DNA of 64,000 nt from Lycocorax pyrrhopterus obiensis (GCA_014706295.1 JACSVZ010000004.1:8218465-8282464), one strand, 5' to 3'. Positions 40,147 through 53,300 are shown, numbered from the stretch's first letter. Numbers and translations: made by a program. The notes: generated from the sequence alone by a model not told the origin.

Positions 40147-42991
40147 CAGCACCAACTCTGTAACAGTCCAAGTTTGTCTGGGAAATACCAGCAGCATTTA
40201 GAAAGTAACTGTACAGACCTTGCCAAACTAAGAACGATCACCACAGCAGCCTTGCCACAGAACTTGCTGCTTTCCTCCCTCTGTGGCCTCAAAATTCCTG
40301 ATAAAAGCAACCATCAAGCACCTCACATGACAGCTGCAAGTCCCACCAATTCAAATACTGTGGACTTGATGGGATACACACAAAACTTCCAGTGAAACCT
40401 ATGAAAACTTTTGTGTCTCTTGGGAAGGTAGGGAGAGCTGCACGTGTAGGTTCACTTGAAGTTTGTCAGTCTCCTTTTTAGGTTCCTTACCATGGCTGTA
40501 GATGGTGTATGAGAACCAGGGACTGGGTTCCTCTGCAATGAGACTCGGTGCTTTCTCTACTGACATAAAGGGCTGCTGAAGCACCACAGGCCACCAAAGT
40601 CCCACCTATGCAGGTCCCTTGTCCCATCTGGCAAACCTTCAACTTTAATCCTGGGTAGGGAGCTCTTGAAAATGAGCTCTTACCTTCTCACCAAAAGCCC
40701 CTCAGCAACACCCACACCTGTCCACACCTCATTTCCAAATATTTCCAAAGGACAAAGACTCTGCCCGGAAGTCCCACGCATCTTTCTCATTCCAGGTTCC
40801 CTGTGAGATCCAACCCAAGGACGTCACAGCAAGGGCTGGTGTGGACACGGCAGTAAACACGCAGGATGCAATGAGGTGTAATGCCACAACCAAGAGGAGA
40901 TGGATGCTGCCACCCCCAGTCCTGCAGCCATGGATTAGGAGCTGTGGAACAAACTCACCAGCAGGCAGTAAGGAAATGAGGTGGATTAGTGCCAACTCTT
41001 ACTCTTTAATTGCAGATATATTCTGTTGGTCACAGTCTCAGGAAAGCACAAGTTCCATTTTCCTAATATACATTTCTCTGTAACTCTTTCAAAGAGCTTG
41101 CCAGTGGAGTTTCTTGTATTAAGGGTGCTGCTTTAGTTTTTCCAGGTTCATGGGTAGAAACATAAGCTTGTCAAAAGGAATTTATACCAAATTCAGCGAT
41201 TTTTGCTGCTCTTAACTACCTGATGGGAAGGCTGCAGATGTGTAACTCCTAAGTCAGTGACAATTTGTATTAAAACTATAATAGAGACCCCCCACCTACA
41301 CTCTTCAGCCTCTCTCTTTGATAGGATATGTGTACAGATCCAGAGGAAGGAAGCTTAGATTTGGGAGATGATCTTGCTGTTTGAATTCCCGTCTCTGATC
41401 AGCATTCAGGTCTCACCTGTTAGGAAGACTTTTTATCTCACACCCATGCTAGGTTTCTGGGTCCAGTAACAGAACATGCTGAACCAATTTGCTGGTAGAG
41501 ATGTGTACAGTACACATCCTGAATTTGTGTAACAGCTCAGTTTATGCTGTGTTCACCTTATTGTAGGATCTTCACGCCTTCCTTTGAAGTCTTTGCGACT
41601 GTTCTTGAAAATTAGACTCATCTCACATTAAATAAACCTAGTGGTGAATACCTGCTCTGCAGGAACCTTTTTGATGACAAGTGTTTAAAATCCACTACTT
41701 TCAGCTCTCCTAAAAGGAAGACCTAATTAGACACAGTGCACAGAATTAAAGAGGTTACCATACTACTAAAAGTGCTTGGGGACAAGTGAACTAAAATCAT
41801 GTTATGCTATCGAATTCTAGAAAACCAGGGAGAAATAAGAGGTGTTCCATTTCCATACTGCAAAGCCACCACAATCAGATTTTACTTGGCAAAGTGGCAG
41901 AGTCTCAGTTGTATAAGGAGCTTCACCTTCTGCAAGGAAAAATACACAGGCTAAAGGCTCTGCTGTGTCCCAGCTCTACCTCTGCTCTGTTCACCTGTGG
42001 ACCTTCCCCATGGCTGTTGAGTATTTGTGGTGTGTGTTGTCCACTCCAGAGTTACTTGCCTTAGGGAAAACAGCAAATTAAGGTAGTGGAAGGGCGAGTT
42101 AAAGGACTTAGCTGAGGGAATCAGTTTGTTTCTGCATTTTAGAGAGAGACTTTCTCTTCCTCTGCCTGTCAATTTACCCTTCTGACTCTGTTGAGCAGAG
42201 ACTGCTGCCTGCAGAAAAGCATCTCGGCAGTCACAGCGCTGCCTTGACCTTGACTGGAACTTAACAGCTGCTGCTGTCATAAAATAATAACCAATATTAA
42301 TCACTGTCAGTCTGGTTATGTGAATGTCTTCCCCTTGGCTGAATAATCCATCTGTATGCACCTCCCAGCCTTCCACACCACAGAGGTGCCAACTGATTAC
42401 TCGGTCTGGGTAATTACCTGAGCACCCTGCAGGATTTTGACAGAGGAGACGTATTGATGGTCTCAGGGCAGTCCTACCAAGGTGCTCTTGGACACAATTC
42501 ATCCTGCCCATCTGAAATGACAACTCAGGAGCTGGAAATCCCTAAGGGGGAATCAGATCTTTGAAGTTCCTCTGGAACAGCCTCTGGGTGCTCCTTGCAG
42601 AGCTGCAGACCCTGGGGAAACACAGGGCTGCCCTCAAGGGCATTCTTATGTTGGCACATAACCAATGTACCTATGCAAAGGAAGAAGCTGAGCTACAACA
42701 CAAAGGCATTTTGCATCTGGAGGACATGTTCTCAGCGCAGCAAAACATCTTTGTTATGAATGTAACATATGTGGTACTCTTCCTCTGTTTGGCAGGAGAT
42801 AAGAAAAACAGAAGCAATGCAAAAATGAAAACAAAATGGAGCATATAAGCATCGTGAAGCAATTACAGTGCTGCGTCTCATTAGGATCTAAATCTGGGAT
42901 TGCCAGTCTTGTTTTAAAAACAGTTTTGTTCAACACCCAGTGACAGAATTTAAAAGCTGACATATCTTGCTATAATTGTGGGCCGCAGTCA

Positions 42992-43054
42992 CAGCTGGCG
43001 TAAATCAGTATAAACTAATGAAGTCAATGGAGCTTCTCTGATTTACACTAGCTG
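42992..43054. repeat. Imperfect inverted repeat resembling an ancient amniote repeat
   Basis: CAGCTGGCGTAAATCAG (42992-43008) and CTGATTTACACTAGCTG (43038-43054) are reverse complements at 15 of 17 positions. The middle contains TGAAGTCAATGGAG. I recall this combination (TTTACACCAGCTGAGG with GAAGTCAATGGAG) as common in turtle and crocodile DNA, which suggests an old amniote interspersed repeat, but I cannot name the family. Confidence 0.55.
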
Positions 43055-44614
43055 AGGTTATGGCTCAATAAGGTTAGGCTTGCTTTCTAGGAGTGTTCAA
43101 GGAAGCCAACTTCTGTGTGTCCTGTGATGAAGTGGTTATTTATAATGGCCTTCAGTGTGGTTTGGAGCCAAATTTCCACATCAAAAGTAGCTTTATAAGA
43201 GATATCCTTACAGTGAGGTTCAGTGCAAAATCATGACTTCAGAAGCCAGCTTTCCTCATGCACTCAAGTATTTGATTTCAGCCTGAAAACCATTTGAGAA
43301 GCCAAGAAAAGCAGAGCCATTCCTGCCTACTTCCCCAGCTCTGCTTCATCTTTGAGTCGCCTGCATATCCAGCAGGCCCCGACCTACACTGCCCATTTAT
43401 CAAGGCGAGTTACTCTAAGTGTCTGTTTATTTATGTTCAGAAATTCCCAGTAAGACAGACAAGTTTCATGCTTAACCTGAAAAATTGGGGATGGGGGTGG
43501 AGTTCTAACCAGTTCCAGAGCTATTTGTTTGACTTGGCCACTGGCGAAAATAAAACACAATAACATGTCCCAGAGTCACAGCGAGAGGTGGAGGTCACAA
43601 GAAAACAGATCATGTCTTTCACAGCTCCTCAGCTTCAGTGCACTGAATTATGACTCCTATTATTTACTTACTGGATTCTCCACCCTGCGTGCAGGCTCCA
43701 AGCATTCGAAAAGCAGCAGGTCTCTGCTTCAAAGGACTGACAGGCAAGTGAGAGAGGAAAATCTGTCCTGAAGCTACAGTAACCTCCTCCTCCACGTTTG
43801 ATCTGAAAGGTCAGATGTTCTCACAACCCTCGGCTGACTCCTGCCATCTGCTGAGCCACGCCTGCAGTCCTGCACCGCTGTGCTCTCCTCTGCTGAATTA
43901 AACTGCCAGACTCCCATGGCAAAGATGTTCCCAGCACAGCCAAACCTGCTCAAGGTGGGTTTTTCCAAAAGGATATTGGTTTTTTCCTTAGGAGGGCCTT
44001 GCTCCCTGCATGTCCATCCTCAGTGTGGTCTATCAGCTGTCCAGAAAATATCACAGGCTCTTTCACTGACCTTGTCACTTTGAAACAGATTGATTTCTTT
44101 AGAACTTAGTGCCAAAAATGCGTGTCTTGAGTCCAGTTGTTGAGATCCCAAACCAGGGCTGAAGCCTCTCCAAATGTCCTGAGTGGTTTCTATGCATCCT
44201 GTGGAGAATTCCACACTCTTCCACACACTCTTCAGTGGGTTTAATCCTCCACTGGGACTAAGGAGACAACTTTGTGGGGATGCTTCCCAAAAGGGAAACT
44301 TCTGAACTGCCAGCAGCAGAGAAATCCACACACAGACTGAACATGAAACACCAGTATGTAAGAGCCTGCCTTGCATCTTAACCTCTTGGGAGGTACAACT
44401 TTCTCCTAAAAAGCACAGGATCCTCCTCCCCCTTCATACCCTCAGGTTTTGCTTTTGGTCTCTTCTCTCTTCACAAAACATCTGATAAATATTTTCTCAT
44501 TAAGAGCTACAATCTCCTTTTCCAGGGAATGTTCCTGGTCCATCTTGGGAGGTGGTTAGAGAACCCCATTCAGATCACTTTCCAGCCTCCCAAACCAGTT
44601 GGGTTTTTTTCTCA

Positions 44615-44653
44615 GTACCCAGCACACCAGTTGAGTGCTGTCTTTCTGGGTAC
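44615..44653. repeat. Interrupted inverted repeat GTACCCAG / CTGGGTAC
   Basis: GTACCCAG at 44615-44622 pairs with CTGGGTAC at 44646-44653. An overlapping CAGCAC / GTGCTG pair inside could give an alternative fold. Confidence 0.5.
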
Positions 44654-45803
44654 AGAAATATCACTCACTGTTCTCCCCTTACTAGGTTTTTTCTATGTAG
44701 ACATTTTTTCTTTATATCTTTGACTTAATATGGAGCCAAGGTCAATAGAGAAGATAATTTCACAATTAAACTCATCATGTTTGTTATTTGACATTTGGGT
44801 AGGCAGTTACACTAAAGCATCATAAATGCAAAATACTTCTGCTCCCCTCTACTGCTGTGCCTTGATCTAAGGACTGTGACTAATTGTTCCTGAGAGTTTG
44901 TTGGGTTCACTTGTTACTTAAGACAAATTATTTTCTACTTAACATATTTCACAAAGACCTATTTTTTTTTGTTATATTACTTATGTTCTCCTCAGAAACA
45001 CTCTCACAAACCACAGAAAGATCCACTACCACCTGTTCTGTGTGCTCTGTTTTTTTCTCAGCTTCTCCAGATGAAGCAAGTGTGGAGATAATTTTTTTCT
45101 TAGACTGGACATTGTTCATCTTTTTAAATGGTTGAGGGCACTCAGTCTTTATGCTTTTTAACCCAAACCAACAGAATTCCTGCCTTTTTAAAATTTAATA
45201 ATTTCAAAAAGTAGTTGTGTTTGGCTGTCTCAAAATCAAAAGAAATTCTCTTCACTGTGGAATATTTAAAAAACCAGAATTCTACCAGACAAACGAATTT
45301 ACTTTCTGTTAACAGTTTCACAGCCTTTAAGTATTTGGCTCTAATTTTGGTTTTTAATGCTTGTCTAGTCTTACTAGGGTTGAACTGGAAGGCAGTCAGA
45401 CGATTCTCAGATAACAGGCAGGAAAAAACAATGTAAACCCCTTATCCCAGAGGAACTAGAAACAGTGAATTACGCACAAGTAACGAGACCAGTTTCCTCA
45501 CCATCGGAACTTCTACTGAACCACAGGGTTTCAGAACTTTCCTCAAATCTGGTTGGGGCAAAGACAGGAAACTGCATCTTCTGAGCTTTAGAAATAGATC
45601 TTAAACATGTAAACATAAGATATTATGCCCCTATCTTTTAAGTAACATTTATATTATCTCAAATAAACAGTCTTGCCGAAGTTAGTCTGTAATTGACATC
45701 TGACACAGTCCACATTGCAACAGATACGATAAGTGCAGTAAACAGCAGAAATTATGTTTCTCTGTGCTCTGAGAAACATTCATATTTCCTTGCACAGATA
45801 AAC

Positions 45804-45809
45804 TTTATT
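45804..45809 (-). terminator. Alternative HAO1 polyadenylation signal AATAAA
   Basis: Minus-strand AATAAA about 1.5 kb beyond the HAO1 stop. If used, the 3' UTR would be about 1.5 kb. Such hexamers occur often by chance in AT-rich DNA, so this is only a candidate. Confidence 0.25.
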
Positions 45810-46887
45810 TTGTTGCTACGCAACTCTCACACAACAGACCACATTCTGCAGTAAATAAGAGCACAAATTTTACAACTGGAGGGCAAGCATGTGGCCTTTT
45901 GGGTTTTCTCCCCATTTCGAGTTCCAGCCCCAGCTTTAGTTCACGTTATAATATTCCATCATTTCATTACAAAGCTGCCTCTAAAGCTCAGTAAGGGATA
46001 TTTCAAACCCTGCAAAGCGGGAGAGTCAGAATGCACGAGTCCTTCTGAGGCTGATGGGAAACAAATGGTGGAGCTGGTGATGTCAGTGAAACCATGAAAT
46101 TAAGGGGATTTTCTCTTTTTAAGTCTTCTTTAAAAATGAACATTAAATTTTCACAGCAAGATATTCAAAACTTGTGTGGTCTCTCCCTGCTCCCTGTAAC
46201 ACTGCCATACCTGCAAGGGAAGTGAGACAGGTGAAGAGCTACCCTTGGTTTTACCCAGGATGAGAACAGTACATTCTTACCTCCTTTGTTCTTTACAGTT
46301 GCAAAATTTCTCCTGAATTGAGTGCATGTTTGGATTGTTTAGAGAATGGAGGCACAGATCCTGCGTGTCTCTGCATCCTCATCATAAGCAGAGTGAAGAA
46401 CACTAAGATTTATCTGACTTGAGGGTGTGCATGGAAACTAAATAGAGCCATTAGGCTCTTCCCAAGTCATGGGTTAATGCCTCAGTTATTCAAGTTTCCC
46501 TTTTGCACATGGCTGCAAATTCTACAAACTCTCTCAGGTAGCATGAGCCTTCCCTTGCCACTGTTAGCAAATCAATCCAGGTGAAAAATGTGACTTGGAG
46601 CTCCAGGTGGATGCAGCTGGCACAGTTTGGGCTACAGGGATTTGCATTAGCCAAGGATCTGACCTACATCCAATGCACATGCGTAACAGTTGTCTGATTG
46701 CAGAGCGGTTTGTGCCACTTAAACAGCAGAATTTCCTCAATTTTCCCCAATTTTGCTTTGCTCTTTGGTTCCTTACAATGAACAGCCCTCTGGGCTCCTA
46801 CAGCCTACGTGCCACAAGCCCAGATGCTTATAAAGTCCTAGCACAGAGTCACTAGGGAAAGGACACTCTGTTCATAGGAAAGCAAGA

Positions 46888-46893
46888 TTTAAT
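46888..46893 (-). terminator. Candidate polyadenylation signal ATTAAA for HAO1
   Basis: On the minus strand this reads ATTAAA, about 425 nt past the HAO1 stop codon. It is the first AATAAA or ATTAAA that I see downstream of the stop, so the 3' UTR would cover roughly 46870-47316. The GT-rich element expected just beyond is weak. A canonical AATAAA follows at 45804-45809 and could be used instead. Confidence 0.35.
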
Positions 46894-47316
46894 CTCTACA
46901 ATCTACAGTCCAGTTTCTCTAAACAGTGAGCAAGAAGTATCTTTTGCATTTTAAATTTCAGCATTTCTGTTTGCTATCAAAGCATTTGTGTTTATAGTTT
47001 CACTTTAACAGCTAAATTAGTCCCAGGCATGGAAATTAATATCAGCATTTGCTGCAAAACACATTGAAGTTTCTACACTGGTCTTGTATAAAGGCCCATC
47101 TCTAATCACACCTCCCAGTGGAGCAGCTTTCCTTAAGAATCTGAGAGATTTGGAAACACCTGTAAAATTTACTTTGAGTCCTCTCTTCAACAAGTGACCT
47201 CCTACACAGCAGAGCTCTCCCTCAGTCAGGATTGAAGGATGAGGCCCACAGAGGGAATGCAGTTGGATTTTGTCTGGAAGCACAACAGGCAACACACAAG
47301 GCAAGAGTCTTCAGAC

Positions 47317-47387
47317 CTAAATCTTGGAAAACAATACTTGATGTCTTCGTATCAGTGTCCTGCCAATTTCTTCTACTCTCCGGCATC
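47317..47387 (-). CDS. HAO1: HAO1 exon 8, C-terminus with SKI peroxisomal signal and stop
   Basis: After the acceptor aacttctcctccag the exon starts GA, completing Gly348, and reads [20 protein letters not shown] then KI and TAG (stop at 47317-47319). The phase fits exon 7, the coding length (71 nt with stop) gives exactly 370 residues, and the pattern C-x-x-V-x-x-I-x-x-T-L-x-R matches the human C-terminus. The body of the tail differs considerably from mammals, but the last three residues SKI, a type 1 peroxisomal targeting signal, are kept. I found it by its phase and pattern, as it does not stand out as an open frame. Confidence 0.88.
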
Positions 47388-50300
47388 CTGGAGGAGAAGT
47401 TGCAGATCAGTTCAAACCCCTGATTTTCCAACCCACCCTAAGCCTTTTCTTTTTCTGCCTCATAAAAATCTACGTTCTGTCAGATGAAATACACCCCTTA
47501 GCAACCAAAGATTTGCCACTACTTTTCTATGGATTTATTGCTCTCCTTGTGAAAAAAACCCCCAAAATAATGTTTTCACTTAATCTACTCAGGTCCCCAT
47601 TTATAAGGCAGGGTTAACAAGTCCTTTTCCCATTTCTCCGCTGTTTAGATTGCAAACATTCCCCTCATGCAAGTTGCTATAGCATCTTGCCTGGGGCAAA
47701 TGAAAGCTCTGAGAAAATGTGATTACGGAGAGGAAATGTTGATGTCCCACCTGTCAGTGCCATTGCCAGGTGAAACTCTTCCTTCAGCATCTGGAGAACT
47801 TCTTTTACTCCTTCTTCACCCTGGGAGATTAGGAGACAATGTGAACTATTACGTGTACCTATACAAGTGTAGGTATAGACATGTACACGTGTGCCAAGAA
47901 AAGTTTTATGCACAAACATAAATCCTGAGTGTTTGTCGTGGCAAATTTTACATCAGATGATCTGGGTGCACACAGACACCGTCACACACACGCTCCTCTG
48001 TGCACACAGACACACGTGTGCATATAATAAGGCTAAACAGTGAGTCTAGGGATCTGAATTTTGATGATTGTGCATTCGAGCTTTTCCTAACTTACTTGAT
48101 AAGCCAATCCCCAGAGGACAGGTCTCCCAATGAAAACAGCTTTGGCACCAAGAGCCAGTGCCTTGAGAATGTCCGTGCCTTTTCTTACACCGCCATCCAG
48201 GAACACCTCCACCTTCCCCTCCACAGCCTCCACGATTTCAGGCAAGACATCAATCTGAAAGAGAGAAACCAGAAATACAGCCTGGATGCTCCTGAAACTC
48301 TCTTTACTTTTTGAGTGAGTTCTTACACAAAGGATCCCATCAAGCTTTACAGCAGCTTAATGAGCAGTTGCATGCCTAAACCTATACCCAAATAACACAG
48401 CTTTGTATTGAGAACCAGCAGTGACTTTGCAGGGGAGAAGGCACATACAAAGGCCAAATTTATTTGGAGAGTCACATAAACAGAATGAGGATCAGCAGGG
48501 TCTCACAAGATGGCCATCTGACCCCATGACACATATCTCACACAAGCCAGTATCTGATTTTTATGCAGAATATAAGAAACAGCCAGCACTAAGGAAGCCT
48601 CTGGGTGGTGTAGCCTCCCAAACTTCCAGTCTTCACTAGTTTGGGGATGAAATTGAATCACTCTGCCTTTTTAAATAATCATCTTTGCTTCCCTGTTTAA
48701 ATTTACCATTCATTTATCCTGAGGGCCGGCTCGGGAGCCTAGAGGCAGGCACTGTACCTATAGACAAGGAGGAAGAGAAACACATGCCTGGAGGAACTTT
48801 GAGTTGGCTGAAAAATTCTAATGAATGTATTTTCCCTTTGAAAATGCATCTAATTACAGGAATGACTGTAGAGAAAAACTCCTTAATATAAGAAAAAATG
48901 AACTTGCCTCTAAAGTTTTGAGCAAGGTGGGAAATAATTTCTTTTAATGCACATGTATGTTGCTTTCACCAAGCTCTGCTCATCCCCTTTCTCTACTTAA
49001 CCCCTACACCAGTGATACAAGTAAGGGGAGAAAGTATTTTTGCTGTTCTCAAGTTACAAGTAACCAGGGAATTAATTCCTCTTGCCATGCGAGAGGTCCC
49101 AATGAAAGGATGAGCCTCCTGAATTCAAGCCTGGAGCATTAATTACAAGGCAACTTCTCCTATAAGGCCACCTAAATAGTTCCTATTCATGAAAATCAGG
49201 AAAGGAACACCACCACAAGCCAAGTATTAAGGAGACTGGAAACAGTGTGTGGAAGTAAGACAAAAGACACACAAATTCACGTCTTTCAAATATGGATGTA
49301 ATTCATTTCCTTTCTAATGGATAAAAATGGCGAGAAGATGGGGGAAGCAAACTTGAAAGTGCAGTTTGTTTTTAGATTTGGATTAAAATTTTCTTGCAGT
49401 TTGGCACTTGCTGTGATTTTCCCCCTCCCTTTGGTTTTGCTCTCTTGCCAAACATATTTTGGATCTATTTCCATATCCAGAGACCACTTTCTACATCCTG
49501 ACAAACTGTACCAACATTAAAGTGCTCTAATAACTAAAGCATGATGCAAACCATAATTAAAACATAGATTTCCTCAATGTGTAACTAGACACTAGAAATA
49601 TTGACCAGCTTGGGTTCAGCTCACGATCTGAAACCCCATGAAATTGAAGCAAATTATTATGCTTCTAAACCAGAAACATTTAGCGTGATCTGATACAGAT
49701 ACATTATAAAAACAGCATTGTGAAGTGTTGTTCCTTGTACCATAAATCCAGGGAACACATCAGCTTTAGCAATTCTCCTCTGCCCTGTGGTGTGGCAAAG
49801 GAGTAACCTCTAACAAGGAGTTTGCATATTTCTGTTCTGCTGCAGCTGTCAAAAATTAATTTGTGTTTCTTGAGCTCTCTCATTCCTCAAAATGATGTTT
49901 TTAACATCCTTATACATTGTTGCTGTTGGATTACCTCACACGCAGGCTTGCCCAAGAGTTTTAAATACTCTCAGTGAAATTAGGGAATACATTCCCAGGA
50001 GGTGACAAGAGGACCTGTTCCCCTCTCCCTTCAGGGAACCATCATGGAAAACAGGAGGTTTTTCATCAAGAACATATTGGAAATACTCAGAGAGGCACAA
50101 GTGGGCTTTGATTCTCCTCCCTTTCATTCTCTTTTTATTTGTGCAGCTTTCCCACACCAAATGAAGCAAGATGAGTGATGACTGGAATTTTGGGGTTTTT
50201 CCTTCATCCTGAGCACATACTTTTTCATTTTCCTTTACTTCTTTCTTTTTTGCCAACGAGAAATTCTCAAATCCCTTTCACCTTTGGAAAAGGCATGGGG

Positions 50301-53300
50301 TAGCATGACAAGGAAAAGGAAAAAGGAAAAACTGTAATTTAACCACTCTCTCCCTTTTCCAAAGGTGAAAATATTTGAAAGGAGAAAAATGGAGAGTTTT
50401 ATTCTGTCTTTAGCTGTTCCTTAACTGTAATTTTTCAGAAGCCTCCAAAGAACATTAAAAGGGAAAACTTACTCTAATACAGCCTTCAGTGTGCTGCAAA
50501 TGGCAACAAGGGTTTTTCAAAAAAGAATGAGAAAGACGAAATGAAAGAAGAGACTGGAAAAAAATTTCTGAAAGATTTTCCAATTTGATTTACCAAGGAA
50601 AGGCTCTGTCTAACTCAGAGTACGATGTGACACACATAGAGAAGTGGAGAGAGGTTAAAGCATGGCTAAAAGCATAGGACACTTACTCCAGGTTTTTCCT
50701 CCAGCTTCCACATGTTCAGAGAAAGCAAACAAGAAGCCAGAAGGCAGAGAAAATTAGAGATTACTGGAGCATATTGGCATCAGGACTTACAGTAGCAGGG
50801 ACCCCATCAAGCTGTCGTGCTCCATGATTTGACACCAGGATCCCATTTACCCCGATCTTTACAGCTTCTTTGGCATCATCAGCTAGGAAAAAACCCAGAC
50901 AAACAGGATATGCCCTTCTGTAACTGGGAGCTTGTAGACACCACAATGAGGGAATCACTAAAAAAACCATTGTAAGCTCATGCAAAGCCACCTTAGGGCT
51001 TCAGCCTTCCAAAGCCTCGCCTCAACACAGAAAAAGGTTTTATCTGTAAGTAATAAGACCAGAAAAGTAGCTCGAAATGTTGGAGCAGAACATTTTATCC
51101 CTTTGGATCAGCCACTTTGGTTGCTAGCCTTTATTTTCTCTATTTTGTTCCAAAACTCATCAGTAACAAGTTCTTTTGCTGAATGATTTTGTCCACTGCA
51201 AAATTATTGGCATGATCACATTAATGATGGTGTTGGTGACAACACCAGGCACTTATTTACGCAGCTGCTTCCACAAACATCTTCACTGCTGGGTTCCTAT
51301 GGGTGCATGAGGAAGTGACAGCTCTTCCCTTGCCTTTCCCCGGGAAGCAGCAGAGCTACTCACCCCTGAGGATCCCCTTCAGCACGATGGGCAGCGAGGT
51401 CAGCCCCCGGAGCCACTTGATGTCCTCCCAGTTGATACTGGCATTGATGGTCTCAGCAACGTACACAGCCAGGCTGCTGTTTTCTCCACAGTCTTTCCCC
51501 ACGGAAAATGCCAGGTCACTCCTGAGGAAGTTTTTCAATCTAAAGAGACAAAAGACACAGAAAAATAGTCTGAGAACGATTCACTGTAGCCACGATCAGT
51601 CCCAAATGCCAGCATCCAATATACCTGAGTTAAAGCTTTGCTGCACTGCAGGACAGGAGCAAAACCAGCCGATCCCAGCATGTCAGATCCCAGTCCTCAG
51701 TGAGCCAGAACCTTTGGCTGGCAAAGTATTTGATAATCAGCATAAGCATTGGATCTTTAATGTCCCTTCCAACCCATGCCTTTCTGTGTTCCTGTGATGG
51801 TTTTGTGATAACTTTGGGGCAAGTTTATCTGGCCCAAGGTAACAGTCCGACTTCTATAGCAAAAGAAATAGGGTTGGGTTTTGGTGTTTTTCAAATCCAG
51901 GGAATTCAGCTATGAGAGAAATAGGGGATCGGGTAGGTGGAAGGGAGAAGGAAGAAATGAAGTTTTCTTAAGCTCCATGAATTAGATGGACGTGCATGAA
52001 GCCTTGCAAAGAATTCAGAATTTTCATCTGTCCAATAAGGCAAACAGCCAGCCTGTTTACCTTGTGTCCCTTTTGTACATTTCCTTGTAAAATGTAGGGA
52101 GGAAAGGAAGCTCATGTGAAAACATTAGCTGTTATTTGTGTTTTTCAGCAGCAAAATCTCACAGGTTTTAGCACATCCATGTCCCGTGTGAGACCAATTG
52201 CCCTGTTCTTCGGAAACTGTGTCCCGTTCCACATTGGGCTATTTAATACTCACATTTCACATTTTGGGAAGTGCATGAGTGTTTTTGCATGGAACCTGGC
52301 TGGTTTCACTGCTGATTTCATGCCTGCAACAAGCAGCATTTCACATGGCTTTTCTGTTCAGCTCCAGGCCCAGAAGCAAATGAGAAAGGAGCGGGCTCTC
52401 AGCAAGATCCAGCTTTTCAGCTGTTGGTTTGTGGAGGGTGGGGTGCCCAGAGAAAAACAGAACCATGGATAAGATTATATAAATAACTGTTGTTTTTCTT
52501 GGCCTGGGAAATGCAGATCAACACTTGGATGAATGTTGCCTTACATACATTTCGGAGCACAATGGCACCTTGTTGTTGCTTTGAAACTTTGTTGAAAACC
52601 CGAAGCCAAGAAAAAGTTATCACGTAAATGAGCAGAGCCCCGCGCTAGGAGAGTTTCACCGCGGCCTCTGCAACAAAGCGCTGCCCAGGCGGCACTCGGG
52701 AATCTGCAGTGATTAATCGGAACCTTTAAGGATTGCTCCAATTTCATATGATTTCATACGGTTCACTCGAAACCTTGTTATGGTTTGGGCAGGTGGGGTC
52801 AAAGTGTTTCACAAACGCTCTCCCGCTTTCCTCAAATGTCTTTGGGTTATTGGACTCGCATTCAAGACCTCCTCAACCCCAGGCCTTAAAATTCTATTGC
52901 CCCTAAAAAATAAGCTACTTAAATAATTGTTTAATTGCCTTTTTTAGAGTAAAAGGTCAGTGTATATTGATAATGTATCAAACACAGATCTATAGCACGA
53001 TTACGACACAGGGCATACACATCCCAGTGGGGTACATTTTCATGTTAGATGCTTAAGGGTTTTTTGCTTTCCGGTGCCTTCCTCCTAAAACTGTACTTCA
53101 ACACAGAAATCAGGGCAGAGTTCACGTTGCTCTGTCAACCTTCATCTCTCAGCTTCAAGCACAAGTGCGTGGGGGAGAGCCAACACCCCCTCCCAGGCTC
53201 TGGACGGGTTTTTGCCAGAGAGTTAGAGAATCAGATTCACTGCAGAGTCCCAAGGCTTCTCTTCCTTTTGAATAGTATGGAAATTAAGAAAAACCTCCAG

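Larger units (their letters stand above)
35742..46870. other. Intergenic DNA downstream of HAO1
   Basis: No gene is recognised. A 190-codon open frame at 41951-42523 (minus) has no family that I recognise and crosses ordinary-looking DNA. The region holds one CR1 end (40048), the ancient-repeat-like inverted repeat (42992), an (AT)n tract (37036) and the candidate regulatory element at 36797. Near 39183-39263 the motif CAGCCA occurs three times (at 39189, 39216 and 39253). Confidence 0.7.

Noticed and set aside
41951..42523. A 190-codon minus-strand open frame in intergenic DNA
   Set aside because: No domain, signal peptide or repeated pattern that I recognise, no splice context, and no CpG-rich start. 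It is probably a chance long frame.
47017..47065. Possible alternative last exon after a tttgcag acceptor
   Set aside because: It would give a tail unrelated to any HAO1. The true exon 8 at 47317-47387 fits phase, length and the SKI ending.
51303..51797. A 164-codon plus-strand open frame across HAO1 exon 4
   Set aside because: Antisense to the exon, runs into a CR1 tail, and has no recognised family.
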